DNA of 64,000 nucleotides from an uncultured Eubacteriales bacterium (lineage in GTDB: Bacteria; Bacillota; Clostridia; TANB77; CAG-508), in assembly GCA_949289635.1 (NCBI GenBank), contig CASEOS010000003.1:1-64000 (forward strand), written 5' to 3'. The translations under genes and the position numbers were made by a program. The notes beneath the pieces are model-generated. The model was not told the origin of the DNA. It ran no database searches and worked only from the letters and a program-made list of their open reading frames with translations. Positions 9,453 to 20,100 of this stretch are shown here, one piece after another; position 1 is the first letter of the stretch; each line of letters begins with the position of its first letter.

Positions 9453-10004
9453 TTATATTCTTTTTAAGAATATAAAATATGCTCGTCCATATTTTCGTAT
9501 ATCCTTTATTTCACAATCTGTGTATTTCAAATTTTCTAGTATTTTATTATTATCATCTGTTTCTATAATCATTATAGCATTTTGATTTAATAAATTTCTT
9601 TCAATTATAATTTTAACTGCATCAACTGCAAAATCTGTTTTATATGGCGGATCCAAAAAAACAATATCTAACTTTTCATGTATTTTATTCCTTAAGACCT
9701 CTTTAAAATCAGCTTGATATAATTCTATATTTTCTAAAGTATGTGTCTTTTCTATATTCTTTTTAATAATTATACATGCTTCTCTTGAATTATCACACAA
9801 AATTGCTTTTTTAGCTCCTCTACTGACTGCTTCTATCCCTATTGCCCCACTTCCAGAAAACAAATCTAAAAAAACAGCATTTGGCAATTCATTTTGAATA
9901 ATATTAAAGAGAGATTCTTTTGCTCTATCTAAAGTAGGTCTTGTATGTTCTCCTTCTAATGTATATAATTTTGTTCCTCTTGCTTTTCCTGCTATAATCC
10001 TCAT
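9453..10004 (-). CDS. rsmD: 16S rRNA (guanine966-N2)-methyltransferase RsmD
   Basis: 183 residues. The N-terminal MRIIAGKARG and TRPTLDRAKESLFN motifs are diagnostic. The SAM-binding loop reads FLDLFSGSGAIGIEA near residue 47, and the catalytic FLDPPY motif lies near residue 117. It methylates G966 of 16S rRNA in the assembled 30S subunit. It is followed on the same strand by the coiled-coil gene. Confidence 0.95.
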   Translation of the reverse strand: MRIIAGKARGTKLYTLEGEHTRPTLDRAKESLFNIIQNELPNAVFLDLFSGSGAIGIEAVSRGAKKAILCDNSREACIIIKKNIEKTHTLENIELYQADFKEVLRNKIHEKLDIVFLDPPYKTDFAVDAVKIIIERNLLNQNAIMIIETDDNNKILENLKYTDCEIKDIRKYGRAYFIFLKRI

Positions 10005-10175
10005 ATCTAAACCTTTCTATACTACTTAACATTTTAAACCTTTTTCCTTTAAAGTCAATACTATTCATACAAATGTAACATACATTTAACAGTTCTGTAA
10101 TATATTTCCCTGATTGTAATATTTTTCTCTTATTTCCCTCTTTTTTCTTTAATTTTTTGTATTTGTTTTATAATA

Positions 10176-10208
10176 CAAAAAGACTATCTAGTCGAGATAG
10201 TCTTTTGT
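10176..10208 (-). terminator. Rho-independent terminator after divIVA
   Basis: Minus strand AAAAGACTATCT-CGACT-AGATAGTCTTTT hairpin with flanking A and T tracts, directly past the divIVA stop codon. Confidence 0.85.
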
Positions 10209-10215
10209 AAAATAA

Positions 10216-10668
10216 TTAATCTTCTTTATTAACATCTTTTAATAATTCTAGTTGTGAAATCAAAAGTGATTCCATTTTCGCTTTATATATATCAAATTGT
10301 TTTTTTATATCATCTAATTCTTTTGTTTTTAATACGATTTGATTTTCCAATTCATCAGCTTGTTGTTTAGCTGAACTTTTTGCATCATTAATAATTTGAT
10401 CAGCTTGTTGCTTAGCCACATTTTTAATATCTTCTGCTGTTGTCTGTGCCATAACTAATGTATTTTGCAATGTTGCTTCAATTGTTTTATAATGCTCTAA
10501 ACTTTTATTTAATTCTTCTACTTTTCTTTTTAGTTCGGTTAATTCTTTATAATTTTTCTCATAGTCAACTGTTAAATCATCTAAGAAGTCATCCACCTCT
10601 TCTACATTGTAACCATTCATTACTTGTTTAGAGAATTTTTTATTTTCAATATCTAATGGTGTAATCAT
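10216..10668 (-). CDS. divIVA: Cell-division initiation/polar scaffold protein DivIVA
   Basis: 150 residues. The N-terminal lipid-binding domain ITPLDIENKKFSKQVMNGY-NVEEVDDFLD matches DivIVA/GpsB, followed by a coiled coil to the C-terminus. It recognises curved membrane at poles and septum and recruits partners. AAGGAGG precedes the ATG. It lies just downstream of sepF, the common firmicute arrangement, and shares the promoter at 11240-11268. Confidence 0.94.
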   Translation of the reverse strand: MITPLDIENKKFSKQVMNGYNVEEVDDFLDDLTVDYEKNYKELTELKRKVEELNKSLEHYKTIEATLQNTLVMAQTTAEDIKNVAKQQADQIINDAKSSAKQQADELENQIVLKTKELDDIKKQFDIYKAKMESLLISQLELLKDVNKED

Positions 10669-10716
10669 ATTTCCTCCTTATAAAAAGGCGCAAAGCCCCC
10701 ATTACTATGCTTTATG

Positions 10717-11196
10717 CTAATTAATTCCATTATTTTTTAACCATGAAACAGATAATTTGCTCTTGATTTCTTCTCTAGCCATTTCATTTGTAATTTCATA
10801 ATTTGATGGTGCTACTAAGAAAATAGAATTTGACACTTTTTGGATATATCCATCTAATGCATATACACCACCACTAATAAAATCTACTATTCTTCTAGCT
10901 ACATCTTTATTAACATATTCTAGATTAACAATAACAGATTTTCTTTCTTTAAGAAAACTACAAATTTCATCTGATTGTTCAAATGTTGTTGGTTGAGAAA
11001 TAACCATTTTTATAGCATTTGGTTGACTTTGTTGCATATTTACAACTTTATTATTGTTTCTTCTTCCAAATATTTTTTTATCTTCTTCCTCTTGCTCATC
11101 TTCATAATCATAGATATCTTCATCTTCATATTCTTCTGGTTCAGCTGAGTCCATTCCAAATAGTCCCCATACTTTATCCATTAATGCTCCTGACAT
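10717..11196 (-). CDS. sepF: Cell-division protein SepF
   Basis: 159 residues. A short amphipathic N-terminal helix (MDKVWGLFGM, membrane anchoring) leads into a highly acidic linker (residues 17-45). The C-terminal SepF domain (~65-150) contains RKSVIVNLEYV and RIVDFISGGVYALDG. SepF tethers FtsZ to the membrane and organises septum growth. AGGAGG lies seven bases before the ATG. First gene of a sepF-divIVA unit. Confidence 0.94.
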   Translation of the reverse strand: MSGALMDKVWGLFGMDSAEPEEYEDEDIYDYEDEQEEEDKKIFGRRNNNKVVNMQQSQPNAIKMVISQPTTFEQSDEICSFLKERKSVIVNLEYVNKDVARRIVDFISGGVYALDGYIQKVSNSIFLVAPSNYEITNEMAREEIKSKLSVSWLKNNGIN

Positions 11197-11239
11197 AAAA
11201 AAACCTCCTAATTTACTTCATTTGTATTCATTTGTACTA

Positions 11240-11268
11240 AGTATCTACTTTTTTTTTAAGGTTGTCAA
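11240..11268 (-). promoter_or_regulatory. Sigma-A promoter for sepF-divIVA
   Basis: TTGACA (11263-11268), a 17-base spacer and GATACT (11240-11245) on the minus strand, about 45 bases before the sepF start. Confidence 0.8.
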
Positions 11269-11321
11269 TAGTTTTTTAAAATGTAATATTTTTTTAATGT
11301 TTTTGTAATAATTCTGTAACA

Positions 11322-12656
11322 TTATTCTTCTACTTTTGTTAAATCTGGATTAATGATGACTTCATCATATAAAGTGATTTTTCTGTATGAAATAATGTCT
11401 TCATTTGAAAATCCTAATTTCTTTAGTTCATCAGTATCATAAGGTTCTACAATAGAATATTTTTCTCCTTCTCTTTTTACTTTTACTAATAATTTATTGA
11501 GATATCCTGCTCTATTTCTAACAACATATGCTAAATCATTTTCTTTTACAATAGCTTGATTTGGTACTTTTAATCCAGTTTCACTCCACCAGATTAAATC
11601 AAATGAAATTTTTCGATAACTAATTAACTCTTCTACACCTTTTTCAATTTTTAATATAAACAATCTATCATTGTCATTTTCTTCTAAAATATAGGTAATT
11701 TCTGCTGAAACTTCTGAACCACTTGGTAATCTTACCCTTATTTTATCCCCGACTATTGCATTTTTTGCTTCTTCTGAACTACTAATAGTTGCTATATAAC
11801 AATATGTATTATCAATAATTTTTCCGCTTTCTTCACTGGTTGGTACAATCTTACCTGTTTTTAAATCTAAATTTTCTAAGTATGCTTTTGTTAATGTAGA
11901 AAAACATTCTTCAGTTGGTTTTAACACATCTTCTAGTCCATCTACTTTGTAAGATACTACGCCACTTTTACTTGAATTTACATATTCAGCTCCTGAATTC
12001 AATTCATTCTCATAATTTTTTCTTTCTTCAATTAATTCTTTTAAGTAAGAACCTTGAGGACTGGAATCTCCTGCAATGTTTGCTTTCTTTGTAACTAATT
12101 CGCTAATTTCCTTTTTATATTCTTCTAATTTCGTTGTATCATGAATACTACTAATTTCTAATAATTTCTGATCGATTTGTGTTTCCAAAGAAAGCATATC
12201 TCCTTGTAATAAGCCATTTTCTGTCTCTGTTTTATTCTGCATTGCTTCTTGGATTTTCGTATCTAATTCTGCAATTTTTTCTTTCAGAGATTCTTCATTC
12301 TTTGTATAATATCTAAATACAGCTTCATTAACTGCAACCTTTTCACCTTCTGATTTTATTTTTTCCATTCCATTTTTGTAGTTTTCACCTTGTACAACAA
12401 TTTCATCTCTAATCACATATCCAATGTCTGTTTCTTCTGAATATAATGTTCCTTCCTCTAAAGTAAAAATATCTGTTGGTTGCTTAATTAATAAATATAT
12501 TGTATAAATAACATATATAACTACTAGAAAAATAGCAATATAAATAATTATTTTTCTATTCAATTTTATTGTTTTCTTTTGTCCTTTAGCTTTTAGTGTT
12601 TTTTCTTCTAACATTTCTTTTTCATATTGTTTCAATTTTCTTCTCATTCCTTTCAT
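11322..12656 (-). CDS. HlyD-like membrane-anchored adaptor protein
   Basis: About 444 residues. A basic N-terminus precedes one membrane segment (IIIYIAIFLVVIYVIYTIYLL, ~residues 33-55). A lipoyl/barrel-hybrid region around a coiled coil (residues ~110-220) follows, and the C-terminal beta domain contains SGKIIDNTYCYIATI and GDKIRVRLPSG. The layout is that of HlyD/membrane-fusion proteins, but no exporter is adjacent. Similar proteins occur between miaA/mutL and sepF in Clostridia and may act in the envelope. The ATG at 12656 overlaps a TTG codon and has no clear ribosome binding site; coupling to miaA, which ends 12 bases upstream, is likely. Confidence 0.72.
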   Translation of the reverse strand: MKGMRRKLKQYEKEMLEEKTLKAKGQKKTIKLNRKIIIYIAIFLVVIYVIYTIYLLIKQPTDIFTLEEGTLYSEETDIGYVIRDEIVVQGENYKNGMEKIKSEGEKVAVNEAVFRYYTKNEESLKEKIAELDTKIQEAMQNKTETENGLLQGDMLSLETQIDQKLLEISSIHDTTKLEEYKKEISELVTKKANIAGDSSPQGSYLKELIEERKNYENELNSGAEYVNSSKSGVVSYKVDGLEDVLKPTEECFSTLTKAYLENLDLKTGKIVPTSEESGKIIDNTYCYIATISSSEEAKNAIVGDKIRVRLPSGSEVSAEITYILEENDNDRLFILKIEKGVEELISYRKISFDLIWWSETGLKVPNQAIVKENDLAYVVRNRAGYLNKLLVKVKREGEKYSIVEPYDTDELKKLGFSNEDIISYRKITLYDEVIINPDLTKVEE

Positions 12657-12668
12657 CAAGGTGTCTTC

Positions 12669-13592
12669 TTAAGCATATATATCTTTCAAAATAACATCTA
12701 TATGGTTCTGCATGGTATCTTCTGCATCTAACCATATTGTTTGTTTATTTTTTCTAAACCATGTTAACTGTCTTTTTGCATATCTTCTAGTTTCCATTTT
12801 TATTTTTTCAATCATTTCCTCTTTTGTTAAAATGCCTTCTAAGTATTCTACCACTTCTTTATATCCCAATCCTTGCATAGCTGTTGGAAATGTATCATAT
12901 TTCGCTAAAATCTGTTTTACTTCTTCAATCAGTCCTTGCTCTATCATTATATCTACTCTTCTATTGATTCTATCATATAACTTTTGTCTATCCCAATCTA
13001 ATGCATATACTTTATAATCATATTCCACTTCTTTTTTTCTAGATTCTATTTCTTGCTCTGTTTTTGTCTTTCCAGTTGCATGATAAATTTCTAATATTCT
13101 TAATATTCGTTTCTTATCATTTGAACTGATTTTTTCTATTGCCTTTGCATCTATCTGCTTTGCTCTTTCATATAATTCTTCCAGTCCTTTTTCTTCCACT
13201 TCTTTTTCTAATTCTTTTCTATATGCCTCATCTAGCTTGATATCTTGATATTCAATTTCATAAATCAAACTATCTAAATATAGTCCTGTACCGCCAACCA
13301 CAATTGGCATTTTTCCTTTTCCAATGATTTCTTTTATTACTTTTTTAGCATCTGATTTATAATCCGCTACGCTATATCTCACCTCAGGTGATACATATCC
13401 GATTAAATAATGTTTAATTCCTTGCATCTCTTCAGGGGTTGGCTTTGCCGTTCCAATATCCATATCTTTATAAATTTGCATAGAATCACAAGATACAATT
13501 TCACCATTGATTTGTTTTGCCAATTCAATAGATAATGCTGTTTTCCCCGATGCGGTTGGTCCGCATATAACAATTACTTTATTTTTCTGCAT
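12669..13592 (-). CDS. miaA: tRNA dimethylallyltransferase
   Basis: 307 residues. P-loop GPTASGKTALS near residue 10, the IVSCDSMQIYKDMDIGTAKP motif that holds the catalytic Asp and substrate loop, and a C-terminal RYAKRQLTWFR motif define MiaA. It adds dimethylallyl to A37 of tRNAs reading UNN codons, including tRNA-Tyr such as the intron-bearing one at 30067-30380. I choose the start MQKNKV at 13592, seven bases after GAGGTG. It overlaps the upstream membrane-protein gene by 14 bases, so the mutL-(membrane protein)-miaA order is probably one operon. Confidence 0.95.
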   Translation of the reverse strand: MQKNKVIVICGPTASGKTALSIELAKQINGEIVSCDSMQIYKDMDIGTAKPTPEEMQGIKHYLIGYVSPEVRYSVADYKSDAKKVIKEIIGKGKMPIVVGGTGLYLDSLIYEIEYQDIKLDEAYRKELEKEVEEKGLEELYERAKQIDAKAIEKISSNDKKRILRILEIYHATGKTKTEQEIESRKKEVEYDYKVYALDWDRQKLYDRINRRVDIMIEQGLIEEVKQILAKYDTFPTAMQGLGYKEVVEYLEGILTKEEMIEKIKMETRRYAKRQLTWFRKNKQTIWLDAEDTMQNHIDVILKDIYA

Positions 13593-14019
13593 TTTGCACC
13601 TCATTATATATATTGATAATTCCCTCTTGTGTATTTTCTAAATATCCTTTTTCCATAAATATACATACTACAAGTATAATTAGTAGAATAATTATTCTTC
13701 TTTTGGCTTGTTGCTTTTCTATTTCCTCTTCTAATATTTTATCCACTAAATTGGCTGTAAATGGAAGAAATATTAATGCATTTAATCCTGTAAAAACTAA
13801 AATTAATGTATTTGATACTGTTTTTTGGATTTCTTCACTTGGATAAGCTATATGGGAATTCGTCATATTATATAAAACAACCGTAAAACCATACATGATT
13901 AGTAATCCTATAATGATAAAGGCAATCTTTCTCGGTTTTTCTATATTTCCCAAATTATGCCACACCCATATCATGCTTACTACAAATATCAAAATTGCTC
14001 CTATTATAATTACTGTCAT
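13579..14019 (-). CDS. Small membrane protein, unknown function
   Basis: 146 residues with four predicted membrane segments (about 2-20, 33-50, 72-92 and 108-125) and an Asn/Glu-rich C-terminus. No recognised family. AAGGAG lies eight bases before the ATG. It sits between mutL (11 bases upstream) and miaA (overlapping), so it is translationally tied to them. Confidence 0.75.
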   Translation of the reverse strand: MTVIIIGAILIFVVSMIWVWHNLGNIEKPRKIAFIIIGLLIMYGFTVVLYNMTNSHIAYPSEEIQKTVSNTLILVFTGLNALIFLPFTANLVDKILEEEIEKQQAKRRIIILLIILVVCIFMEKGYLENTQEGIINIYNEVQNAEK

Positions 14020-14030
14020 TTTGTTTCTCC

Positions 14031-16527
14031 TTACTTTCTAGCAAATTTTCTTTCAATATCATATTTTGTCATTTTAATTGCTGTTGGTCTACCATGTGGA
14101 CAAGTAAATGGGTTTGGTAAAGCTAGCAGTTTGTCCATTAAGCTTTCTACCTCTTTTTCATCTAAAGCCATATTTGCTTTGACTGCTGCTTTGCATGCTA
14201 CTGTTGCTATAAATTTCTCTTCTTTTTCTTGTTTTGCCGTTCTTGCTACTGTATTAATTTCGTCCAATGTTTCTAGAAATAATTCTTTTGTGTCTAAATC
14301 AATGCAAACAGTTGGCACACCTGTTAATTTAATTGTATTTTCTCCGAATTCTTCTAAGGTAAATCCTGCTTTTCTAAACATTTCCATATTTTCTTTTGCA
14401 ATATCCATCTCTTTATGTGTTAATGTAATCACATCTGGTAATAACAACATTTGAGAATCTTTACTTGAATCACTGTAATAATTTTGTTTTACTTTCTCAT
14501 ACATAATTCTTTCATGTGCTGCATGTTGATCTAAAATATACATTTCTTGTCCAATTTCTAAAATAATATATGTTTTAAAAACAATGCCAATAAATTTATA
14601 TGTTGGCTTTTGATATTCTTCTATTCCCTCAAATACAGATACATTATCCTTTAATAAATCAACACTTTTTTCTTCTTTTTTCTCTTCAAGGGATTCTTCT
14701 TCATCTTGTATTGGTAATCTTCCAAATAATTTAGCATACATTTCATTAAAATCATCTGTTACCACTTGAGGATTGTCATTTAATTGTTCCATTTTTTCTT
14801 TAATTTCTTTGAATTCTTGTTTGATTTCTGGATTTTCTATATTTTCAATTATTTCATTTGTATTATCCACTACTTGTTCACCATCTGTGGATTCTTGTGT
14901 CTTTTCAGTATTTACAGTTTCTATATCATTTTCTTCATTTTTATGACTATTTTCTATACCTTCTGTTGTATTTGTATCTTCTGTATTTTCTACTTTTGCT
15001 TCCTCTGAATTTGTATGTATTTCATTATTATTTCCTAATTGTTCTTCCTGTACACTATATTCTTCTTTTGATTCCTCTAATGTTTCTCCTGTTTGATAAT
15101 TTTCTTCTGCTTGATTATTTGTATTTCCTTCTGTTTGTGCAATCGGTGTATTTACATTTTTCTCTTTTAGCTCTTTTTCTAAATTTTCCTTCATCTGTTT
15201 TAATTTTGCTAATATATCAGAAGTGTCCATTGGTTCTCCAACATTCATTTTGTTTTGTACATCATTTCTAGCGCGATAAACATCTTCTAGCACATTGCCA
15301 CTTGTCTGATTAGAATTGTTATCTACATCCTCTATTACATTTGTCTTGATTTTACTTTCTTCGTCTGTATAACTTTCAATTTGTTTTTCATTTTGTTTTC
15401 TAAAAGAAAATAATCCTCCTATTTCTTTTCTTTGTTGTTTTTCCTCTTTTAGTTTTTTTAATCTCTCTTCAAATGTCAATTCTCTTGCTGTTTCCACTTT
15501 ATCTTCATGTAGTGCTTTTTCTGAATTAGCCACTAATTCTGTTTTTAGTAAGGTATCTTTTATGGCATGATAGATTGCTTGAAACACTTTGTTTTCTTCT
15601 TCAAATCTTACCTCTAATTTTGCTGGATGTACATTAACATCTACTTTTGCTGGATTCATTTCAATATTTAGTACCACAAATCCAAATTTTCCAATGGGAA
15701 TTAATCCTTTATATGCTTGCTCTGTTGCTGCTGTTAATGTTTTGTCCTTTATATATCGTTTATTTACAAAAAATAATTGATTGGAACGATTAGAACGTGC
15801 AATTTCTGGCTTTCCTATAACACCTACAATGTTAATATCTTCATATTTGTATGAAACTTCCATAACACCATTGGCAATATCTTTTCCATAAATACTATAT
15901 ATTACACTTTTGATATCTCCACTACCATTTGTTTGAATGACTGTTTTTCCTGTATTTATCAATTTAATTGCAATATTCGGATTCACTAATGCAATTCTTG
16001 TAATGACATCTTCAATATATCCTGATTCTGTATAATCTTTTTTTAAGAATTTATATCTAACAGGCGTATTAAAAAATAAATTTCTAACAGTAATGGTTGT
16101 TCCTGTTTTACAACCTGCCTCTTCTTTTTCTAAAACATCTCCTGCTTCCACAACTATTCGATAACCAATTTCTTGTTCTTGTGTTTTTGACACCATTTCT
16201 ACATTAGCAATTGCTGCAATACTTGCTAACGCCTCTCCTCTAAACCCCATAGAAGTAACGGTATCTAAGTCATCAGCACTTCTTATTTTACTAGTTGCAT
16301 GTCTTTCAAAGGCAATTTCTAAATCATCTCCGAGCAATTCCTTTTCCGTTGTCGCTTACCTTTATGTAAGAAATTCCTCCATTTTTTATTTCTACGGTTA
16401 TATTTGTTGCTCCTGCATCAATTGAATTTTCTACCATCTCTTTTATAACAGATGCTGGTCTTTCAATAACTTCACCAGCCGCAATTTGATTGATTGTTAG
16501 TTCATCTAATAAAACGATATTTCCCAT
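14031..16527 (-). CDS. mutL: DNA mismatch-repair protein MutL, interrupted by a +1 frameshift at a CGG codon
   Basis: N-terminal ATPase part: [27 protein letters not shown] and DNGKGIA, then the frame breaks at CGG (16330-16332) and stops at TGA three codons later. Shifting +1 to GGA gives [15 protein letters not shown] and [10 protein letters not shown], the expected continuation with the correct spacing. The rest has a long acidic, Asn/Glu-rich linker (~residues 340-590) and a C-terminal dimerisation/endonuclease domain with [12 protein letters not shown], as in MutL proteins that nick DNA. About 831 residues if the shift is read through. No other defect is seen. It could be a true pseudogene, a sequence error or a recoded gene; the last is discussed in the findings. 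Confidence 0.88.
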
Positions 16528-16634
16528 TTGTTTTTTCATCCCTTTCATCAAAATGTATAACTTTGTGCATATCATATCATAAAACACAAAAAATGTGAAA
16601 CACTTTTTACATTTTGTTTCACATTTTTGAAAAT

Positions 16635-17142
16635 TTATTTTAATTCAATTTCGATTTTTTTCTCTGTTTCTAAATCTATCTTTTTATAGGTAATTCCACA
16701 TTTGTCAAATAATCTTCTTGATGCAATATTATTTTCTGAATTTGCATATTTATCAGACAAATATATCACCTCTTTTATTCCAGATTGTATAATGATTTTT
16801 GCACATTCATTACATGGAAATAAATCAACATATAATTTTGCATTTTCCAAATCCTTCTTACTTCCTCTGTAATTTAATATTGCATTCATCTCTGCATGGC
16901 ATACATAGGGATATTTTGTGTTTAATGTAACACCCTCTCTATCCCATGGAAATTCATCATCATTATATCCGGTTTGGTGTACCATTATATCCAATTGACA
17001 GAATTCTATTATCATTACTTACAATACATGCACCTACTTGCGTTGACGGATCTTTACTTCTCATAGCAGAAAGTTTTGCTATCGCCATAAAATATTCTTC
17101 CCATTGCAAATAATCTTTTCGTTTTTTACTCACATTTACCAT
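16635..17142 (-). CDS. Deoxycytidylate (dCMP) deaminase, interrupted by a +1 frameshift at a CGG codon
   Basis: Starting at ATG 17142 the frame encodes [33 protein letters not shown] and IGYNGTPN, then meets CGG (16969-16971) and stops two codons later (TAA 16963). Reading GGA in the +1 frame restores GYNDDEFPW and the rest: the zinc and catalytic motif CHAEMNAIL and the second zinc motif PCNECAK. The whole is about 168 residues, typical for the family. It converts dCMP to dUMP for thymidylate synthase, encoded at 23562-24419. The ribosome binding site is weak (AAAGAAG). All zinc ligands are intact, so only the single extra base stands between this and a normal gene. Confidence 0.88.
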
Positions 17143-17167
17143 CTTCTTTCTTTATATATATTTCTTA

Positions 17168-20100
17168 TTATTCTACACTCTTTAAACTTCCTATCATATC
17201 AATTTTCTTTAATGCAAAATAGGTAACAATATTAACAATCATTGAAAATACAAGTGTAATGGCTGTTGCATATAGATAACTAATTGGTTGTATTACTTTC
17301 TCAAATCGTAAAATGTTAATTTCACAAGTTCCTAAAATATAAAAATTTAAAAAATATCCTGCTACTACTCCTAATGCAATTCCAATAATCGTTAAAAGTA
17401 TGGTTTCTCTTGTGACATAATCATATACTTCTCTATCATAAAATCCTAATACTTTTATAGTTGCTAGTTCTCTAATTCTTTCTCCTATATTAATATTTGA
17501 TAAATTATATAATACAACAAATGCTAATAGTCCTGCTGATACAATCAAAATAACGACAACATAATTTAGTGAGCTCATGGTATCATCTAATGTTTTCATT
17601 GTATTTGTTGTCAAAGTAACTGTTTGAACCTCATTTTGTGCTACCATTTCTTGCATAACGGCTTGTTCTTGCTCTTCATTCAATTGATTATCTTGTACTA
17701 ACAATACGTTTGTATGATAGGTTTCACCAAATACTTGTTGATATAATGTTTTTGACATATACACATAATGACTAATATAATTTTCTGTTATTCCCACTAC
17801 TTTTATTTCTTTTTCTATATCATCAGCAGTTGTCACAGTTATAGTATCTCCTACATTTGTATGAATTAATTCTGCTAATTTATCTGTTATGATAATTCCT
17901 TCTTCTGATAATGTAAATGCTTCTTCTGTTTTCACATCTCTTAATGTTATCACTTTATCAATTTCTTGATTGTCACTTGGAATCACTATTTGAACATTTT
18001 CACTATTTTCTCCTTTTTTAACTGTTCCAGATTCCATATAGGTTTCTACTACTTCTTGTATATCTTCTTTCTGTTTTAAATTCTCTATATAACTATTTCT
18101 TTGTTCTTCTGTTAAGGCTGTTTTTAAACTCACTAACATATCATAATGAAATATATCTTCATACTGATTTGGTAAAATAGAAGATATCGAATCTTTTAAT
18201 CCAAATCCTGCCAATATTAAAGAAGTACATCCCATAATGCCGATAATGGTCATTAAAAATCTTTTTTTATATCTAAAAATATTTCTAACCGTTACTTTAT
18301 GTGAAAATTTTAATCGTTTCCAAATGAATCCAACTCTTTCTAGCAATACTCTTTTTCCATATTTCGGTGCTTTTGGTCTTAATAAGGTTGCCGGTGTTTC
18401 TTTGACCTCTTTTAAGATGGTGTATAAAGTTGCTCCAACAATACAAATATAGATTAACCCTAATCCCATTGAAGAATATTGATGATTAAATGATATAATA
18501 AATTCTGGTAATGTATACATCATTTCATACATATCCCATATAATTCTAGGTAATAGTTGGAATCCTATATTCATTCCAATGACGCCACCAATGATACAGG
18601 CTAAACTAGAATAAATTAAATATTTAAACATAATATGAAATTTATTATACCCTAATGCTTTCAATGTTCCAATTTCTTGTCTTTCTTCTTCTACCATTCT
18701 TGTCATAGAAGTTAAAGAAACTAATGCTGCTATTGCAAAAAAGACAATTGGGAATACCATACTCAAATTTTCTATACTTTCTGTATCTTGGATATAACTA
18801 CTATACCCCGCATTTTGTTGTCTATCTAATATATACCATTCTGCTTTTTCTATTTCTGATACTTTTTCTCTTGCATCAATTAATTTTCCTTCTGCTTCTT
18901 GTATCTTTGTATTAAATTCTTCCCTTGCTGTTTCTAATTCTGCTTCCGCATCTGCAATTTCTTGTTTTGATGCTTCTAATTCTTTTCTAGCATTTGCAAT
19001 TTGTGTATATGTCTTATTTTTTGTTTGTTGAAAACTTGCTTCTTGACTTTGAATTTGTTTTCTTGCACTATCAATTTGTGCTTCTGCATTTTGTAATTCT
19101 TGTCTTCCACTAGCAATTTGATTGTCAATCTCTGTCATTCCTGCTTCAACAGATTGCTTATTGGTTTCATACACTTGTCTTGTTGCTTGTAATTTTGCTA
19201 TTTCTTGATTGATAGTTGCTATTTCTTCTTCCGTTTCAGCTGTTTCTAATTTGGCTTGTTTTTCAGCAATTGAATTATCTGTAATTTTAATCGCATTATG
19301 AATGTTGTCTAATGTACTTTGTAAATTTGCTTTTTGATTTTCAGCTTCTTCAAATCCTTTTTCTGCTTCTATTTTCTCATTATTTAATCGAAGTGCATTT
19401 TTTGCTACTTCTGTTTTCGCTGATTCTATTTGTGCTTCCGCATTTTCAAATTGTTGATTTGCTTTACGTTCATTACGATTAATTTCTGCCTCTCCAGATT
19501 CGATTTGTGCTTTTCCTTTATTAATTTTATTTTCTGCATCTTGAAGCTCATTTTCCCCATTTTGTTTTTCCGTATTAAACTCTTCCTCTGCTTTTGTAAT
19601 TTCTGCATTTGCTTCATCAATTAATTCTTGATATCTTGCATTTTCTCTTTCTTCTTTTATTTCTTCAATTTTATTCTTTGTTTCTTCTACATAATCTTCA
19701 TATTTACGACTTTCTGTTTGATATTTATCGCCATTTTCCAATGTTATATAGACTTCTGTATAGACTTCTGAATTCACATTTTCTCTATTCACATAGATAT
19801 AGTAATTAATGACACCTGTTCCTAATTTTGTACTCCCTCTTTCTCTGGATATGTATAAAGGGCTATCTACCACACCAACAATTTTTAGTGTTTTATGTTT
19901 TAAATATTCTGTTTCTTCGCCTTCTGCTACACTGGTTTCATTTTCTCCTTCACTTGTTTCAGATGTACTTATTTCATTTGTAGTCGTTTCATTTGTTTTC
20001 TCTGGTTCGATGTCAATCGTATCACCAATCTTTTTACCTGTTCCCTCTAAAAAACTTTTCTCTACTACACATTCATCTATATTTTCAGGCATATTTCCTT

